Positions 13,820-25,115 of a stretch of DNA of 64,000 nt are shown piece by piece. Numbering within the stretch: the first letter of the stretch is position 1; each line of letters starts with the position of its first letter. A program made the position numbers and the translations under genes. The DNA lies in assembly GCA_002110485.1 (NCBI GenBank), contig MOWL01000001.1, forward strand, positions 1,550,001 to 1,614,000, given 5' to 3'. The stretch is from Emergomyces orientalis. Its lineage: Eukaryota > Ascomycota > Eurotiomycetes > Onygenales > Ajellomycetaceae. Below the pieces are notes generated by a model that searched no databases, was not told the DNA's origin, and was given only the letters and a program-made list of their open reading frames with translations.

Positions 13820-14206
13820 TCTGAGGGATCAGTAATTGGCCAGGAATACTGCCATCTATCGCATTGCTTTGAAACGATGGCATTGTCTCGTTTCGATTTG
13901 GTTGGTTAGACATGCTTTGTTGCGTTGGAATTGCAGTCTCAAATCTCGTCCAAAATATTCCTTTCTTAGTGATTTGTTTCTTTTTCTTCCTTTTTCGTCA
14001 TCGGCGGACGAAAAAAACATATTTTGTCTTGTTGCAATGAAAAAGCTTGGTGGTTTGGTTCGAGGTAAGAATTTTGGTATTGATTTTGTGTTTGGGTTTT
14101 TCGTACTGTTCTTTTTGCGCTTCAAAAAAAAACATATGGTTGGGTGTTTATTTTTGTTTATTTTTGTTGCCTTTTGAACTCTTGGATTTCCTTTTTCAGG
14201 GTTCTC

Positions 14207-14452
14207 TCAGCGATTATTGAAACCAACCATCGACGCACAGCGGCTGCAGTAGTAGGAGTTCACACCGAATCGAACAACGCCCGGTGAGGACGAAGTATGT
14301 TCCAGGCAGAGGGATCGCTGGCATCTTGAGCAGCGAACGATATCGAAGGTGGACGCAGCAGGGTTTGTAGAATCGGAGGAGGAGCGGGGAGTTAGTCCTC
14401 CTCCAGAGGTATTGGAGGATGACTCCTGGATTGGACCTGAAGTGGAACTCAT
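14207..14452 (-). CDS. Small conserved protein with two CxxC pairs
   Basis: A single exon of 81 aa starts at the ATG at 14452 (MSSTSGPIQESS). The first half is Ser/Thr/Gly-rich and likely disordered. The second half has two Cys pairs, CSRC near residue 41 and CSRC near residue 72, with a conserved-looking VVRFGVNSYYC stretch between them and a short tail MVGF. The four cysteines could bind one zinc ion. I recall similar short proteins as conserved hypotheticals in Eurotiomycetes, but cannot name a function. An upstream in-frame extension of 13 residues exists but lacks an ATG. GA-rich sequence at 14512-14600 probably belongs to its promoter or 5' UTR. Confidence 0.7.
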   Translation of the reverse strand: MSSTSGPIQESSSNTSGGGLTPRSSSDSTNPAASTFDIVRCSRCQRSLCLEHTSSSPGVVRFGVNSYYCSRCASMVGFNNR

Positions 14453-17400
14453 GGTGTGAAATTGGAGAATGGTGTTATCTCTAAAGAGCACCTAGGAGGG
14501 AGATCAGACAGATTGAGGAGAGAGAAAATAAATTCTGTAGAGAGGAGAGAGAGCAGATAGAGAGAGGGTTGGAGAGAGAGCTACGAGGAGGACGTTGGGA
14601 GGTGAGTAATATAGCACCGTAAATAAGTTGGTAAAAGAAAAAAGGGTATGTACCCAAAGGGTTTCGGCAATAGCGGTGTTCAGGTCGGTATGCCCAGGGC
14701 GGTTTTCAGGTCAAGATCGAGCAAAACAGGGCGGGGACAAGCATGAACATGGGTTGGAAAAGGCGGCTGGCAGGAAAAAATAAAACCGGCCTTGATCCCT
14801 GGCTGCTGAATACTTGTCTCCCTGGCCTGACAAGCCTCTCTCGCGCGGACAAGGGGAATAGATGTGCGGCCGTAATGCATGCAGGGATTTCTGATTCTGA
14901 TTTCGTGCAGTCGTTGGGCTACAAACTAGCAAGCGGAAGAAGCAAAGACGGCCTGTTTCAATGGAGCTGGATTGGAGGATTGACTGGTTTTCGGTGGAGG
15001 GGAAAGGAGAAGAAAAAGGAAAGATGGCAGAGGAAAGCTGTCAGAAGTGTGGGTGATGGGCGAGATAAACACAAAAATAATCTTAAAACTGGCTTTTGGG
15101 ACAAAGTCCTGGGGAGAGGGAGAAGGAAAAAAAAACGAGCATCCACAGCCAGTCGCAGGCGCAGGCGCAGTGGATACGCCGGAAGAGGACCAGCAGGTTG
15201 CAAACTAACAAATAATAACAGCCAGCACCAGCACCAGGCCACCCAGCAGAGTCAAGTCAGCTGCCTTCGGGAATTTTGATGCCTGACATTTTATCCCCAT
15301 ATTTTAACAGTTTGCTTCAGACTATCTACATTATTATAAATATCTCTGGCCCATCACGGGTATTTTGTTCTTCCAAGGTTGTTCTTCGGCTTACTGCGTG
15401 GGTAGAAATTATTTATCAGAGCCTATCAGCTTATCCAGCCCTAACTCATGGGCTCGAGGTTTACACAAATCGAAGCGTCATTCATTTTCAAGGTGGGTTG
15501 TATAATTACCCATTAATACCTTTAAACTTCCTCTAAAATTTTTTAATCTGCTTCGGAGAAGCGTAGAAGGACGATTCCCACACCAAAAATCACAGAATAA
15601 TGAAATGACCCATGGAATTTCCACAGAACACACTCCCTTGGGCCTCGTGCAGGCAGAGCGCAGCACTTCCAGTGCCGTGATTTGCTCTGGGGCGAGCATC
15701 GCCCTGGCCCTAAACCGCATTGCGGTTGCCGCTGCGCCAGTGCATCTGAGACTCTGGCGTTAAGTGGTTCGTCGCCTACCTACTAATACCTTCATGCATG
15801 CATGTCTTGAAGGAAAAGGACCCTGAAAGAAGGGAAACATGGCTATGCAGCATGACAACACCGTACATAACATCCCGCCGCGGCAGTGGTGGTGGTGGTG
15901 GTGGTTGTTGATCTGGCGGATGTTCCACAAAAAAAAAAAAAGGAAAAGAAAAAAAGGCTTCTTAAGTCCCGAGTCAATAAAGGAACCATTTGCTCCAGGC
16001 AACTTAGTAAAAAGGGTGTGCACCCGCCTGCTGTCGTGAACTTCCCCAAATGAGGGACAAAAACTTTTCCCCAATAGCTGATACTAGGCGATCGCTACTT
16101 TATTTATTCATTTTGTCAGTTGCTCACTGCCACAGCCTCACTTCGAGGTTCCGCACGCTTCCTCATCTGACATATTTTTATTATTTTGTCGAGGTGACTC
16201 AGATCCACGGATCACGGAAAAGTAAAAAGCTTGAGAACCACTGGATTCCTCCCGCGGACCCATCCAGCCCTTTCTCGATCATCGTTCTCCCTCCTCCACA
16301 TCTTATCGAAGGGCTTACTATGTAACTACTCAAAAGGGATACCAAAATTTAAAGAGAAAAGCCAAGAACCAAAACCGAGAGAAAATAAATAGAAAAAGAA
16401 AAGAAAAAAAAATCGTAAAAAAAAAGGTTGAAACACCCCGCTTCCTCCTCCCCCACTTTTCCCCCCCCAAATTCTCCTTGTCAAAATTTCTTCTTCACTT
16501 TTAATACTATATCACACTGCCACAAACTCTGACGTTATCCATATTAATTTGACGTTTTGTGTACTCCCTGTCAATTATAATAGTGCCCATGTTGCTTCAT
16601 CCTTCCGCAGATTTGCTCGGCAATTTTCTGCCAGGCTCCCTTTTGTTGTCTTTTTCCAAGCTAGAGAAAGAAAGAAAAAAAATATACAGAAATAAGCTAC
16701 TGGGGCGTAAACCTGGGCTCGCTCGTTCTGTTTACTTAGTTCGCGGCCGGAGCTAGCTTGCCTAATTATGAGAGTCTCTGCTGTCCTTGATACAAAACAC
16801 TGAGGCGAAATGGAAAAACTCTCGCATGTGCCATTTTGCTGCCGTTATTCCGTCATTGAAATACTTTCAGTTTGCTATTCCAATATACATACAATATACA
16901 GCGAATTGGCTGAAGAAATATAAAGAAGGGCAGTTACTGCTTCTGGGCGCCTGAGTTCAAACCATGTCGCAAAACCAATGATGCGTCTGTTGGCTATATT
17001 TATGTTTTTATGTTTTTATTTTTTGAACCCCCACGCCAGCAGCACCATACATATGTTGTATAATTATTGTTTTTATTAAGAACAAATGTAGGGTGCATGC
17101 TGCCAATTTTGCCTTGCACGAGAGAAAACTTCCAATCAGCAACATAAGAGTAAAATTTGTTCGGCTATGCTTGGCACTATGGAAGCGTCGCTAGAGATGT
17201 CCATCGTCCTGCATTGGATCATGATGCATGCAGGGTTGGACTTTTAAATTTTTCAGTTTCTCAGTTTTTTTCCCCTAGCCCTTCTGCAGTCCTTTTCTCT
17301 ACTGCCTCAGGGTTATATTTATCATTTATATATTTTCAACATGCATGCATGTCTTATTTCAAAGTCCATCACTTGTCTAGTCAAAAGCCTTTTCTCCCAT

Positions 17401-19062
17401 GGGGCCCTTTGCCTGACATATTTCTCTAAGACACGGGAAACAGAGACGAGGGCCAGGGATATATTAATTTTTCCCTTTCTGCTTTCTTGCAGACTTTTGA
17501 ACCCACGGATGTGTATGCACGACGGAAGATCGGCAGGCGAGGATGAGAAACGGATCCATCCCTTCTGTGCGTACGGAGTATATGCACCCGATATATAAAC
17601 GGACATGAATGGTACATGTATGTACATACCGAGGTCGGTAATTATTCTTTCTCTTGTGTGTTAAATCGACTGAAAAGGCATTCCGGCCCCTTTTTATCTA
17701 TCTTCACAAACCCCCCCAAATACATATCCCCTACACCTAGCCGTATTGGAACGGGAATTCCGCAACCCCCACAGGTGAGCCACATGCAACCCATCCATTT
17801 TACTTTTACCTTCCTTCGCTTACGGGGCGCTTTGATGTTGTGTGTTTTGTGCTTTGGAAGACATCCTACACGCTACTATCACTGTTATTACTATTGGGAT
17901 TGCAGAAAAGGTGCCGGAAGGAAGAAAGAAGGAAAACAAAAAAGGCCTGTTCTTGGCATGTTACGTCCTGCACGTAACTGCAGATTTACACATCGATGCA
18001 GTTCTGGAATTTCTCAGTGGAGCTCTGCCTGAAATTGCATGCTAGGATCACTTGCTTTAAAGTTCTTGCCTTCCATCTTATGATCACGATGGGTTGAAGT
18101 GGACTCTGGAGGGCAACATTACAAATGCTGCATGGCTGATTAGTGATAGTGAGCTACCTGGGTTAGTGGAATTAGCAAGGGTGGCTTCCATCGAAAGATG
18201 CTGTTTTTTACTTCTTCGCGTAGTTCAGCTACTTGTTTTGGAGAAGCAGATATTCGCCCTGGAACAATGGTTTCAAGAGGGTTGGACAGGGTGAGGGATG
18301 ATGTATCGTGGCTGTTTGTGTGTCAAGATGTCACTTAGATGACACTCAGATGGAACGGGAATGGGATCTTTTGTGTGCCAATTAGGACCTACCTAGTAGG
18401 TGCCTAGGTAGCTAGCTATATCTTGAATTAATTATATCCTAATTTGATAACTAATGCATCTTATGTTATTCAATAGTAGATAGATAACTTGAACTGTGGT
18501 TGATATCATAACTCTTCATATTTGATTGACACTGACGAGACACTACTTCTGAGTTAACCATCCAGCAGGTATGTCAGCGAATGGATACATTGAATTTATG
18601 TACCCCGTAAAGCATAAATAAACTCATAAATCAAGATGGCATAAATATATCGAGCAGTTGTCCTTTCGTTGGTTAACGAAAACTTACCTACCGAGGCAGA
18701 GCCAAGAGTTCCATGTTTATGTAATCCAATATCTACGTTCCCTTTCCTTCGCCCTGCGCCAGGTTCAACTCTACCATTAACTAGTTTCGCAACAGCCGCA
18801 ATAATTTATTTTGCTCGTTAGTTGTCGATGTCTGCCAACTTCCAACTTCCGCTGCTTTGCCTTACGTATGGACGCCGTCCTCAAGCTACTCTCTTTCAAT
18901 TAATCCGGTGATACTCAGCTCCCCCCCAAAAAAAAAGGACAAAAAAGGAGCTCGTCAGTTACTCAACAGCTTCTCAAGAGATCGCTGCTTTCCGCCTTAC
19001 TACCCCCGCTAGCTACATCCACCTCCCCCTCTATCTCTTTAACGACAGCTTCACACTCAACC
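14453..19062. other. 4.6 kb intergenic region, no gene supported
   Basis: Shared upstream region of the small CxxC gene (minus) and 6-phosphogluconolactonase (plus). It contains a GGT run (15885-15907), long A-rich tracts around 16320-16430, repeated ATGCATGCATG words near 15790 and 17340, and a hairpin at 18389-18411. A 178-codon plus-strand frame at 14743 is basic and repetitive and looks random. The last 150 bases before 19063 are CT-rich, as expected for a fungal promoter. Confidence 0.55.
18389..18411. repeat. Inverted repeat CTACCTAG ... CTAGGTAG
   Basis: Perfect 8-base arms flank a 7-base loop. CTAGGTAG-like words also occur near 6280. The hairpin lies about 650 bases upstream of the 6-phosphogluconolactonase start. 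A regulatory role is possible but unsupported. Confidence 0.55.
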
Positions 19063-19860
19063 ATGGGGGGATCACCAAACCTCTACGCCTTCCCTGACAC
19101 TGATGCTCTTGCAAAGCACCTTCGAAAGTATGTTCTACAATCCCAGAACACAGCTATCGCCAGGCATGGCGTCTTCCGCGTAGCTGTCTCTGGCGGCTCG
19201 CTGCCCACTGTCCTTGCCAAGGCGCTGCTCACCCCCGGCGACGGCAGCGAGGAAGACACCCCCATATTTTCAACCTGGGATATTTTCTTCGCCGACGAAC
19301 GAGTCGTGCCTCTCGACCACGAAGATAGCAACTACCGCCTCGTAAAAGCTGAGCTAATCGATAAGATTCCTGCAGAGCTTGGAGCGCCCAAAGTCCACCC
19401 CATTGACGTGACACATATCAACGACGATGATCCACAGGAGGTGGCAGACCAGTACCAGGAAGAGCTGATGCGCTCCTTTGCCGCTAAGGACAGCGTGAAG
19501 TTGCCCGTTTTCGACCTCTTGCTGCTCGGCTGCGGCCCCGATGGACATACCTGCAGTCTGTTCCCCGATCATGAACTCCTCCGCGAATCAGATGCCTGGG
19601 TTGCTCCGATTTCGGATTCGCCCAAGCCCCCGCCCAAACGCATTACTCTCACGCTGCCTGTTGTTACACACGGGCTGAGAATTGCATTTGTGGCGACAGG
19701 TGGAGGGAAGAAGGAGATCATGAGGCAGATCTTTGATACGGAGGAGGGGAGGAGTCTCCCGTGCGCCTTGGTCAATGCCAGCGGTGCAGAGAAAGTGAGC
19801 TGGTTTACGGACACTAAGGCTGTTGAGGGAGTGGCGTTTCCTGCGAAGGGGAATCTCTGA
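19063..19860 (+). CDS. SOL3: 6-phosphogluconolactonase
   Basis: Intronless frame of 265 aa from ATG 19063. It hydrolyses 6-phosphogluconolactone to 6-phosphogluconate, the second step of the oxidative pentose phosphate pathway, in the cytosol, feeding NADPH and ribose-phosphate supply. Family marks are the phosphate-binding VAVSGGSLP near residue 42, FADERVVPLDHEDSNY near residue 76, and LLLGCGPDGHTCSLFPDH near residue 153, which carries the active-site Asp/His region. The length fits the Sol/DevB family (about 240-270 aa). The start is supported by alignment of the N-terminal helix (LYAFPDTDALAKHL) with the family and by the absence of in-frame extension with an ATG. The symbol follows the yeast paralogues Sol3/Sol4 and is a family-level label. 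Confidence 0.95.
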   Translation: MGGSPNLYAFPDTDALAKHLRKYVLQSQNTAIARHGVFRVAVSGGSLPTVLAKALLTPGDGSEEDTPIFSTWDIFFADERVVPLDHEDSNYRLVKAELIDKIPAELGAPKVHPIDVTHINDDDPQEVADQYQEELMRSFAAKDSVKLPVFDLLLLGCGPDGHTCSLFPDHELLRESDAWVAPISDSPKPPPKRITLTLPVVTHGLRIAFVATGGGKKEIMRQIFDTEEGRSLPCALVNASGAEKVSWFTDTKAVEGVAFPAKGNL

Positions 19861-20803
19861 ATAATAATGGAGCGAATGAAAATGTAGCCCTCTGCTATTT
19901 CATCATTTATCTTTGCTGTGTGTTTGGAGGAAATAAGACGGAGGATACTTGGGCAGAAAAACTGTTTTAATAGGAACTGTTCGACTAATACCCCAGCTGA
20001 TGGTATGGCATGCATGGGCAAGTGTCTGCATCTGTTTGTTCTTATTCCACCAGTTTACGCGAATTCGCTCAGGGTCTTCATTTCACCGCTGTATGCTTCA
20101 AAAATTTTTTCCTTTTCTCTTTCCGGCTGGGCTTTATTATTGCTGGCGATTCCCCCAAGCCCAAGAAGCAGAGTCTTAGAATGCAACTGTCTGATTTACT
20201 TCCAGAGCTTCAAGTGCATGTCCTTATTCCACCGAGAAGTCGGGCGATGTCCGTCCCGTCAAGCACACCATTGGTCTTGGCGGTTGGGCAGTAGGCTACC
20301 CCAATTCGTAAATGCAGCTTTGATTTGAATTTGGGTAAAATTCAAGTAGGCAAGGCAATGTCGAAATTCAAGTATGGTGAGAACAATCGTACTCTTACAT
20401 TTCCTCTCCATTTCTTCTTGAGCAAGTCTAAGCCATCCCCTAAACCAAGGGCCCCGTATGATCTACACCGACTCCATCGTGTTGACCAAACAGCCCCTAG
20501 TAAAATAGTTTTGGTTTAGCGACCAGCGACGCCAAGCCCATCCATAACCACTTCCACCTTTTGTTTACTTTACCCCAGACAAGAGCCCCAAACCTCCGAA
20601 AGCGATTTTTGGGGGACCTGGCCCAGCTCTAACCCATGTTAACCACGACCAGACACTGGTTTGAAGCGATGCCAATCCCTACGCGGAGATCCTCTCTTCG
20701 CGAGCCTCGCATCGGCCAGCAACGGAAGCCTACTGGTCTGGATCTCGAAGCTACGGTATGCTAAAATTAACTTAACCCATCCTTGAAAAAAGGCAATTGA
20801 TAT
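19861..20803. other. Intergenic, with a candidate orphan first exon
   Basis: The first 450 bases are the 3' flank of 6-phosphogluconolactonase. At 20637-20755 lies a short frame (including MPIPTRRSSLREP) followed by a good donor GTATGC. It looks like the first exon of the next gene, but it does not splice in phase; see the corresponding finding. Confidence 0.5.
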
Positions 20804-22900
20804 ATGACCCGTGCAGAAGCAGACAAGGAAAACAAGGCATTCATCTCTAACCTACGTATGCACATAGCACAGATTCCTGAAGTCGAACGTCCCCGGTCAA
20901 TCAAACCCCGCTCGAACACTATATCATCCACTGCCACAACATCAACATCGGCATTGACATCCGCACCAGCCCGGAACTCAAATCTGCCTTCTTCTAGCCA
21001 ACAAATTTCAGGCTTTCCTCAGCCAGCCAGTACCGTGACAGGAACAACAAACACTGGAGGTAATAGCAATGGTGGTGGTGATAGTACCCTTGCAGCTCGT
21101 CGTCGCAGCTTCTTGCCACAACGGAGCAATTGGCACAGGGGGGGTGCAGGAAGCGTTTCTTCGGGTAGACTGCAGCTGCAGTTGCAGGACAGTCAATTAC
21201 AACGGCTACGAGATGCTCAGATTCAAGAAGCCCAGAGCCCAGCACCTCAGTCACCAGTGTTAACGCAGCGTGCTGAGACCTCCGTCCCATTCCCAGAACT
21301 TAGTCAGCAGCCACCTCTTCCACTGTCACCATCAAAGCTGTTCAGACCAGTGACTAGTCCTACACGCCCCCAAGCTGTAGGTATAAGCCGATTGGAGCGA
21401 CTAGAATCGGCGAATACGACTAAATTAGACGCACTGAAAACTCCAGATGTGCCTACCACCCGGTCGGAGAGAGCAGGGTCCTCGAGCACGACCAGTTCGC
21501 AATTATCGAGACCGCAAAGCGTACATATAGTAACAACGGCTGAGAGGCCAGGTTCTTCAAGCACGACCACCCCTCAGGTATCGAGACCACAAAGTAAACC
21601 TACACAGCGCATGGAGAGGCCCGAAAGACTGGGATCAGGGAGCATATCTAAACCGGAGACTCCGAAACCTCAACCTGCAAACGCAACGCGATTGGAGAGG
21701 TCCGCATCGCTGAGACAACCCATTGCGTCGAGAGTGACGGCCACTGCGAACCATTCGCGGCACCAGAGCCAAGTTGTGGGCTCCACGAAGGGTCATTCAG
21801 GTGTGAAACAAGGCGAGGGCAACACAAGCTCAATCCCGTCATTAAAAGCGAATAAGCCACAATTTTCTACATTTCAGCAACATTACAGCCCTAAAAAGGG
21901 ATCGAAAACTAAGCCACCTCTTCCTCCTGCCGCCTCGATATCCCCTACAACCTCAACCGCGACCGGAACCGGGATGGAGCCATCGTCACAGACCCATCCG
22001 CAAATAGCAGCTTTACAAATAGAACTCCTTCAACTCCACCTACTACATGCAGACTCTTTACGAGCCAGACGAGAATGGGAATCTAGTGCTGAGAAACAAC
22101 TCCGGAAACAGCATAAATCAGTCGTATCCAAGTACCACACGCTCCTCGCTCGAGAGCAAGCTGCGCAGCGCCATGTCAACAACCTAGCCCTTAACAAATT
22201 AGCTGCAGATAGCAAGACTCATACTAATAAAAACAGCAATAATAATAAAAATAATGCTTACGACTTCTCGGGGCAAATACAGGTATTATCGCGCGTGATA
22301 CAGGATGTTGCATCGCTCACAGATATCCGCGGGGGTAGATATATTTCCTGCGTCCGCACATTTGAGAAATGGTTTGAACACGTGGCGAGGGTGAGACAAC
22401 TTAGGGCCGGAAACCGGAATTGGGCCCGGACCCAGGAACCAGCTGCAGTTGGCAAATATGGGGACGGTTACGACGACCACAACAACAATGATATCGACAA
22501 AAGCAGCCACAAGTACGAATTCATAAACCCCCTTAGCTTCAAGTGGAAAGAAGAAGTCGCTGCGTTGGGCGTGAAGTTGGAACTCTGCGCTAGAGAGCTG
22601 GATTGTCTTGATGTTGTTGATATGCGGATATCAGATGGACAAGAGAAAAATGTGGATGCGGATGTGGATGGCGAATGTGGGAATGGATATCCATCAACCT
22701 CAGTTTTGGTTCGCGCTGTAAGTGGGCATAAGATGTTGCTGGCGTCGATGGTTGAGGAGTTGGAGGTTATGAGTGCGGTTGAGGCGGATATTGGGAATTT
22801 GGAGAGGCTGTGGGTTCGTGGGGCAGTTGATCGTTTGAGCTCATCTGGTGATGTTGTGGTTCGGAAGGAGGAGAGACGGCCGGCTTGGGGTCTTGGGTAA
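20804..22900 (+). CDS. Uncharacterised low-complexity protein with helical C-terminus
   Basis: Open frame of 698 aa from ATG 20804 (MTRAEADKENKAF). I do not recognise a named family. Residues 40-390 are Ser/Thr/Pro/Gln-rich and include degenerate repeats such as RPGSSSTT and LSRPQS. Residues 400-470 form a likely coiled segment (IAALQIELLQLHLLHADSLRARREWE) rich in Leu, Gln and Glu. Residues 480-690 look globular and helical, including a segment VIQDVASLTDIRGGRY, FEKWFEHVARVRQLR and a final helix around VEELEVMSAVEADIGNLERL. The layout suggests a cytoskeletal or scaffold protein, but that is only a guess. The N-terminus is uncertain: an upstream exon ending PTGLDLEAT would suit the EADKENKAF start, yet no canonical splice keeps the frame. 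Confidence 0.7.
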   Translation: MTRAEADKENKAFISNLRMHIAQIPEVERPRSIKPRSNTISSTATTSTSALTSAPARNSNLPSSSQQISGFPQPASTVTGTTNTGGNSNGGGDSTLAARRRSFLPQRSNWHRGGAGSVSSGRLQLQLQDSQLQRLRDAQIQEAQSPAPQSPVLTQRAETSVPFPELSQQPPLPLSPSKLFRPVTSPTRPQAVGISRLERLESANTTKLDALKTPDVPTTRSERAGSSSTTSSQLSRPQSVHIVTTAERPGSSSTTTPQVSRPQSKPTQRMERPERLGSGSISKPETPKPQPANATRLERSASLRQPIASRVTATANHSRHQSQVVGSTKGHSGVKQGEGNTSSIPSLKANKPQFSTFQQHYSPKKGSKTKPPLPPAASISPTTSTATGTGMEPSSQTHPQIAALQIELLQLHLLHADSLRARREWESSAEKQLRKQHKSVVSKYHTLLAREQAAQRHVNNLALNKLAADSKTHTNKNSNNNKNNAYDFSGQIQVLSRVIQDVASLTDIRGGRYISCVRTFEKWFEHVARVRQLRAGNRNWARTQEPAAVGKYGDGYDDHNNNDIDKSSHKYEFINPLSFKWKEEVAALGVKLELCARELDCLDVVDMRISDGQEKNVDADVDGECGNGYPSTSVLVRAVSGHKMLLASMVEELEVMSAVEADIGNLERLWVRGAVDRLSSSGDVVVRKEERRPAWGLG

Positions 22901-25115
22901 GTGAGCAACCTTGCGATTAGGCTCTCTTATGGTTCAGAGAGGGTAGAAGGAAAGTTGGGGGAGTTGCTGAGAAAGTATAGTGAGCGTCGTTATGCTTGCT
23001 TGTTTTTTTGGTTTATTTCTATGGCTTTCTGGAAGGGTATTCATTAATGGATGATGATTGTGAACGTGATATCATTTCTTGATGATTGGTCGCTTTATGG
23101 CGCAGAGCAGAGCGATTTATCTTATGCTATTTTACTGATTTTAATATTCTCACATAATAATATATAATGATATATCATACATAATCGCCAATTCTCACAT
23201 GTTTTTCCTGTATACACCTTCTCACACCTTTTTGAGTCGTGAGGCTCCTGCCCGGCCCCCTGGCCCAAGTTTCAAGCTTGAGTAGCTCAAGGTGGCATGC
23301 ACATGAGAACCTAGCAAGGGAACTTTTGGGAGGGAGTTTACAACCTTCGGGTGTACTTGGAAAACCTTTTGGCAGAGTGGAGCTTTGAAGCGTGGGAGAT
23401 CTGCAGCGGTTGGTTAGTTACCGAGGTAAAGCTACCCGCAGTTTGCCCATGGCTTCATTGGATGACTCTACGCGGACCCTGGATAGCCTCCCCTAACCCT
23501 AAACCAACTTTATCTTCTCTTTCCGCCATAGACATATATGAGATTCGCTAGTCGCTGAAATTTATTCTTCACACTTTTGGATTTTCTCATTTGATCAAGG
23601 AGGGTAGAAAAGCCAGATTTTTTTCTGCCTGGTGATTCTAGAATAAATGGGGATGTTGGGGTTGACACAATGCCTATCAAATGTGCCTTTGGGCTTTTGT
23701 CAACGAGCCGGAATACTTTCAATTTTCACGCCGAATCGGTTAACACCTCACTGCCATCGGGGCAACCTTTCCTACCCACCACAACCTCCTGGCCCTGAAC
23801 ACCCGCCTACAGAATCACAAGCAAAGCCTTGAAACCCTACATTTATGACAACTTGAACGGGGGAACAAGAGTAATTCCATCAGCAAATTGCTTTTAACGG
23901 CGCTTAACATATGCTGATCAATGATATTTGTTTAACGATTGACCTCTTAGAAGTGTCAGATACATACCGACAAGACTAGGGAAGAAGAATGAAAAAGAGA
24001 AAAGGCGGTAATCGGATGGGTGTATGTCATCAGCGCCGGTTGGTGCGCTCTCCAAAGAAGGAGAGTCTACTCTCTGAGACGCTGATATATTAGCTCCGAC
24101 GTATCTAAAATTTTCTCGAGCCAAAGGCGGGCAAGGTTCCATGAGACATACTAGGACGTGAGAACCCGTTAGTCGAATTTATAGATGGGTTCAGCACTCT
24201 TGGAGTGCAGGAAGCAGGAATTAATGTTATTACAATGCGCGATATCAAGTACTAACTTTACCTTCAATTTCAAAGTCCCAGGTGGGGGTGGAGGGACCAC
24301 CCAACAAATGTGTGTGCATAGGGGTCATGAAATGTGGATTGAATATATATCGGAGGGCTAAAAGGGTTCACACTACTGCTCATTAAATCTGCACGTAGCA
24401 GTAAATCGTGCGGTACATGTCATTGTTCTTGCTATTATTATATTGTTGTTATTAGAGAGCTGTTTGGTATATTTCCAACCCGAAGGAGAAGTTTTTATCT
24501 GGGACTAACTAAACACGGGGGATGATGTCACCACAGACAAAACAATCACGTGATATTTTACTCTTGGCATGTTGGAGGCTCAAGAGTAAACTTCCATGTG
24601 GGCGGGGGGCGGGAGAGAGCTGCAAACAACCACAACCGAGCAGTTTTCATATTGACATCGGAGACAACCTTAACCTTCCCGAAGGGGTGTTACCGGACTC
24701 TTCATCTTTCAACACCTTCAGTGACTGTGTGGCGTTTACTACTTTTCCAGTTTCACCATCCAACTACAGCTTTCACGATCGGTAGCTCCCAGAAATCCAT
24801 CCCTAACCCTAGCCCGGTGAACCCAAGTGCGAGCGAGCATTGCTCTCACTTGACCAGAAGCTTACACTCATTATACTTAAGTTTGGCCTCGGCCAGAAAT
24901 CCTCGAAATAAGCCATTTAAATTTGAAATCACAGCTTAGCAACCCCCGATATCCTCAGCCCGACATATTTTTTAAAACCACGAACCTTAGCGAGCCTAAC
25001 ATATCCATGCTTGATTGATCTTGGGAAAGGTGTGCTTTTCTTTATCGATGATGCTTCGAAACTGAAAAACTTCCTCTTAGACCTGTCGCGGACTCTGTTA
25101 TCTTGATTTTTCACC
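22901..25115. other. 2.2 kb intergenic region
   Basis: It contains the 3' flank of the low-complexity protein and the promoter of the WD40 gene. Two short telomere-like motifs CCCTAACCCTA occur at 23491 and 24801. No frame here has a recognisable domain. Confidence 0.55.

Larger units (their letters stand above)
9133..14206. other. 5.1 kb intergenic region with microsatellites
   Basis: Upstream of the DUF1772 gene and downstream of the small CxxC gene. It holds an AT-rich palindromic tract (9862-9914), a GAT/GCTGAT repeat (12131-12172), an AAAAT repeat (12895-12917) and a CCCTT repeat (13791-13819). Short frames occur on both strands but none carries a domain I recognise. Some could be UTRs or a long noncoding RNA. 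A TATA-like CAGTATAAAAACC sits near 10865 with no gene found after it. Confidence 0.55.

Noticed and set aside
14743..15279. Plus-strand frame of 178 codons
   Set aside because: Basic, repetitive composition with no domain, and no sign of conserved coding; considered random.
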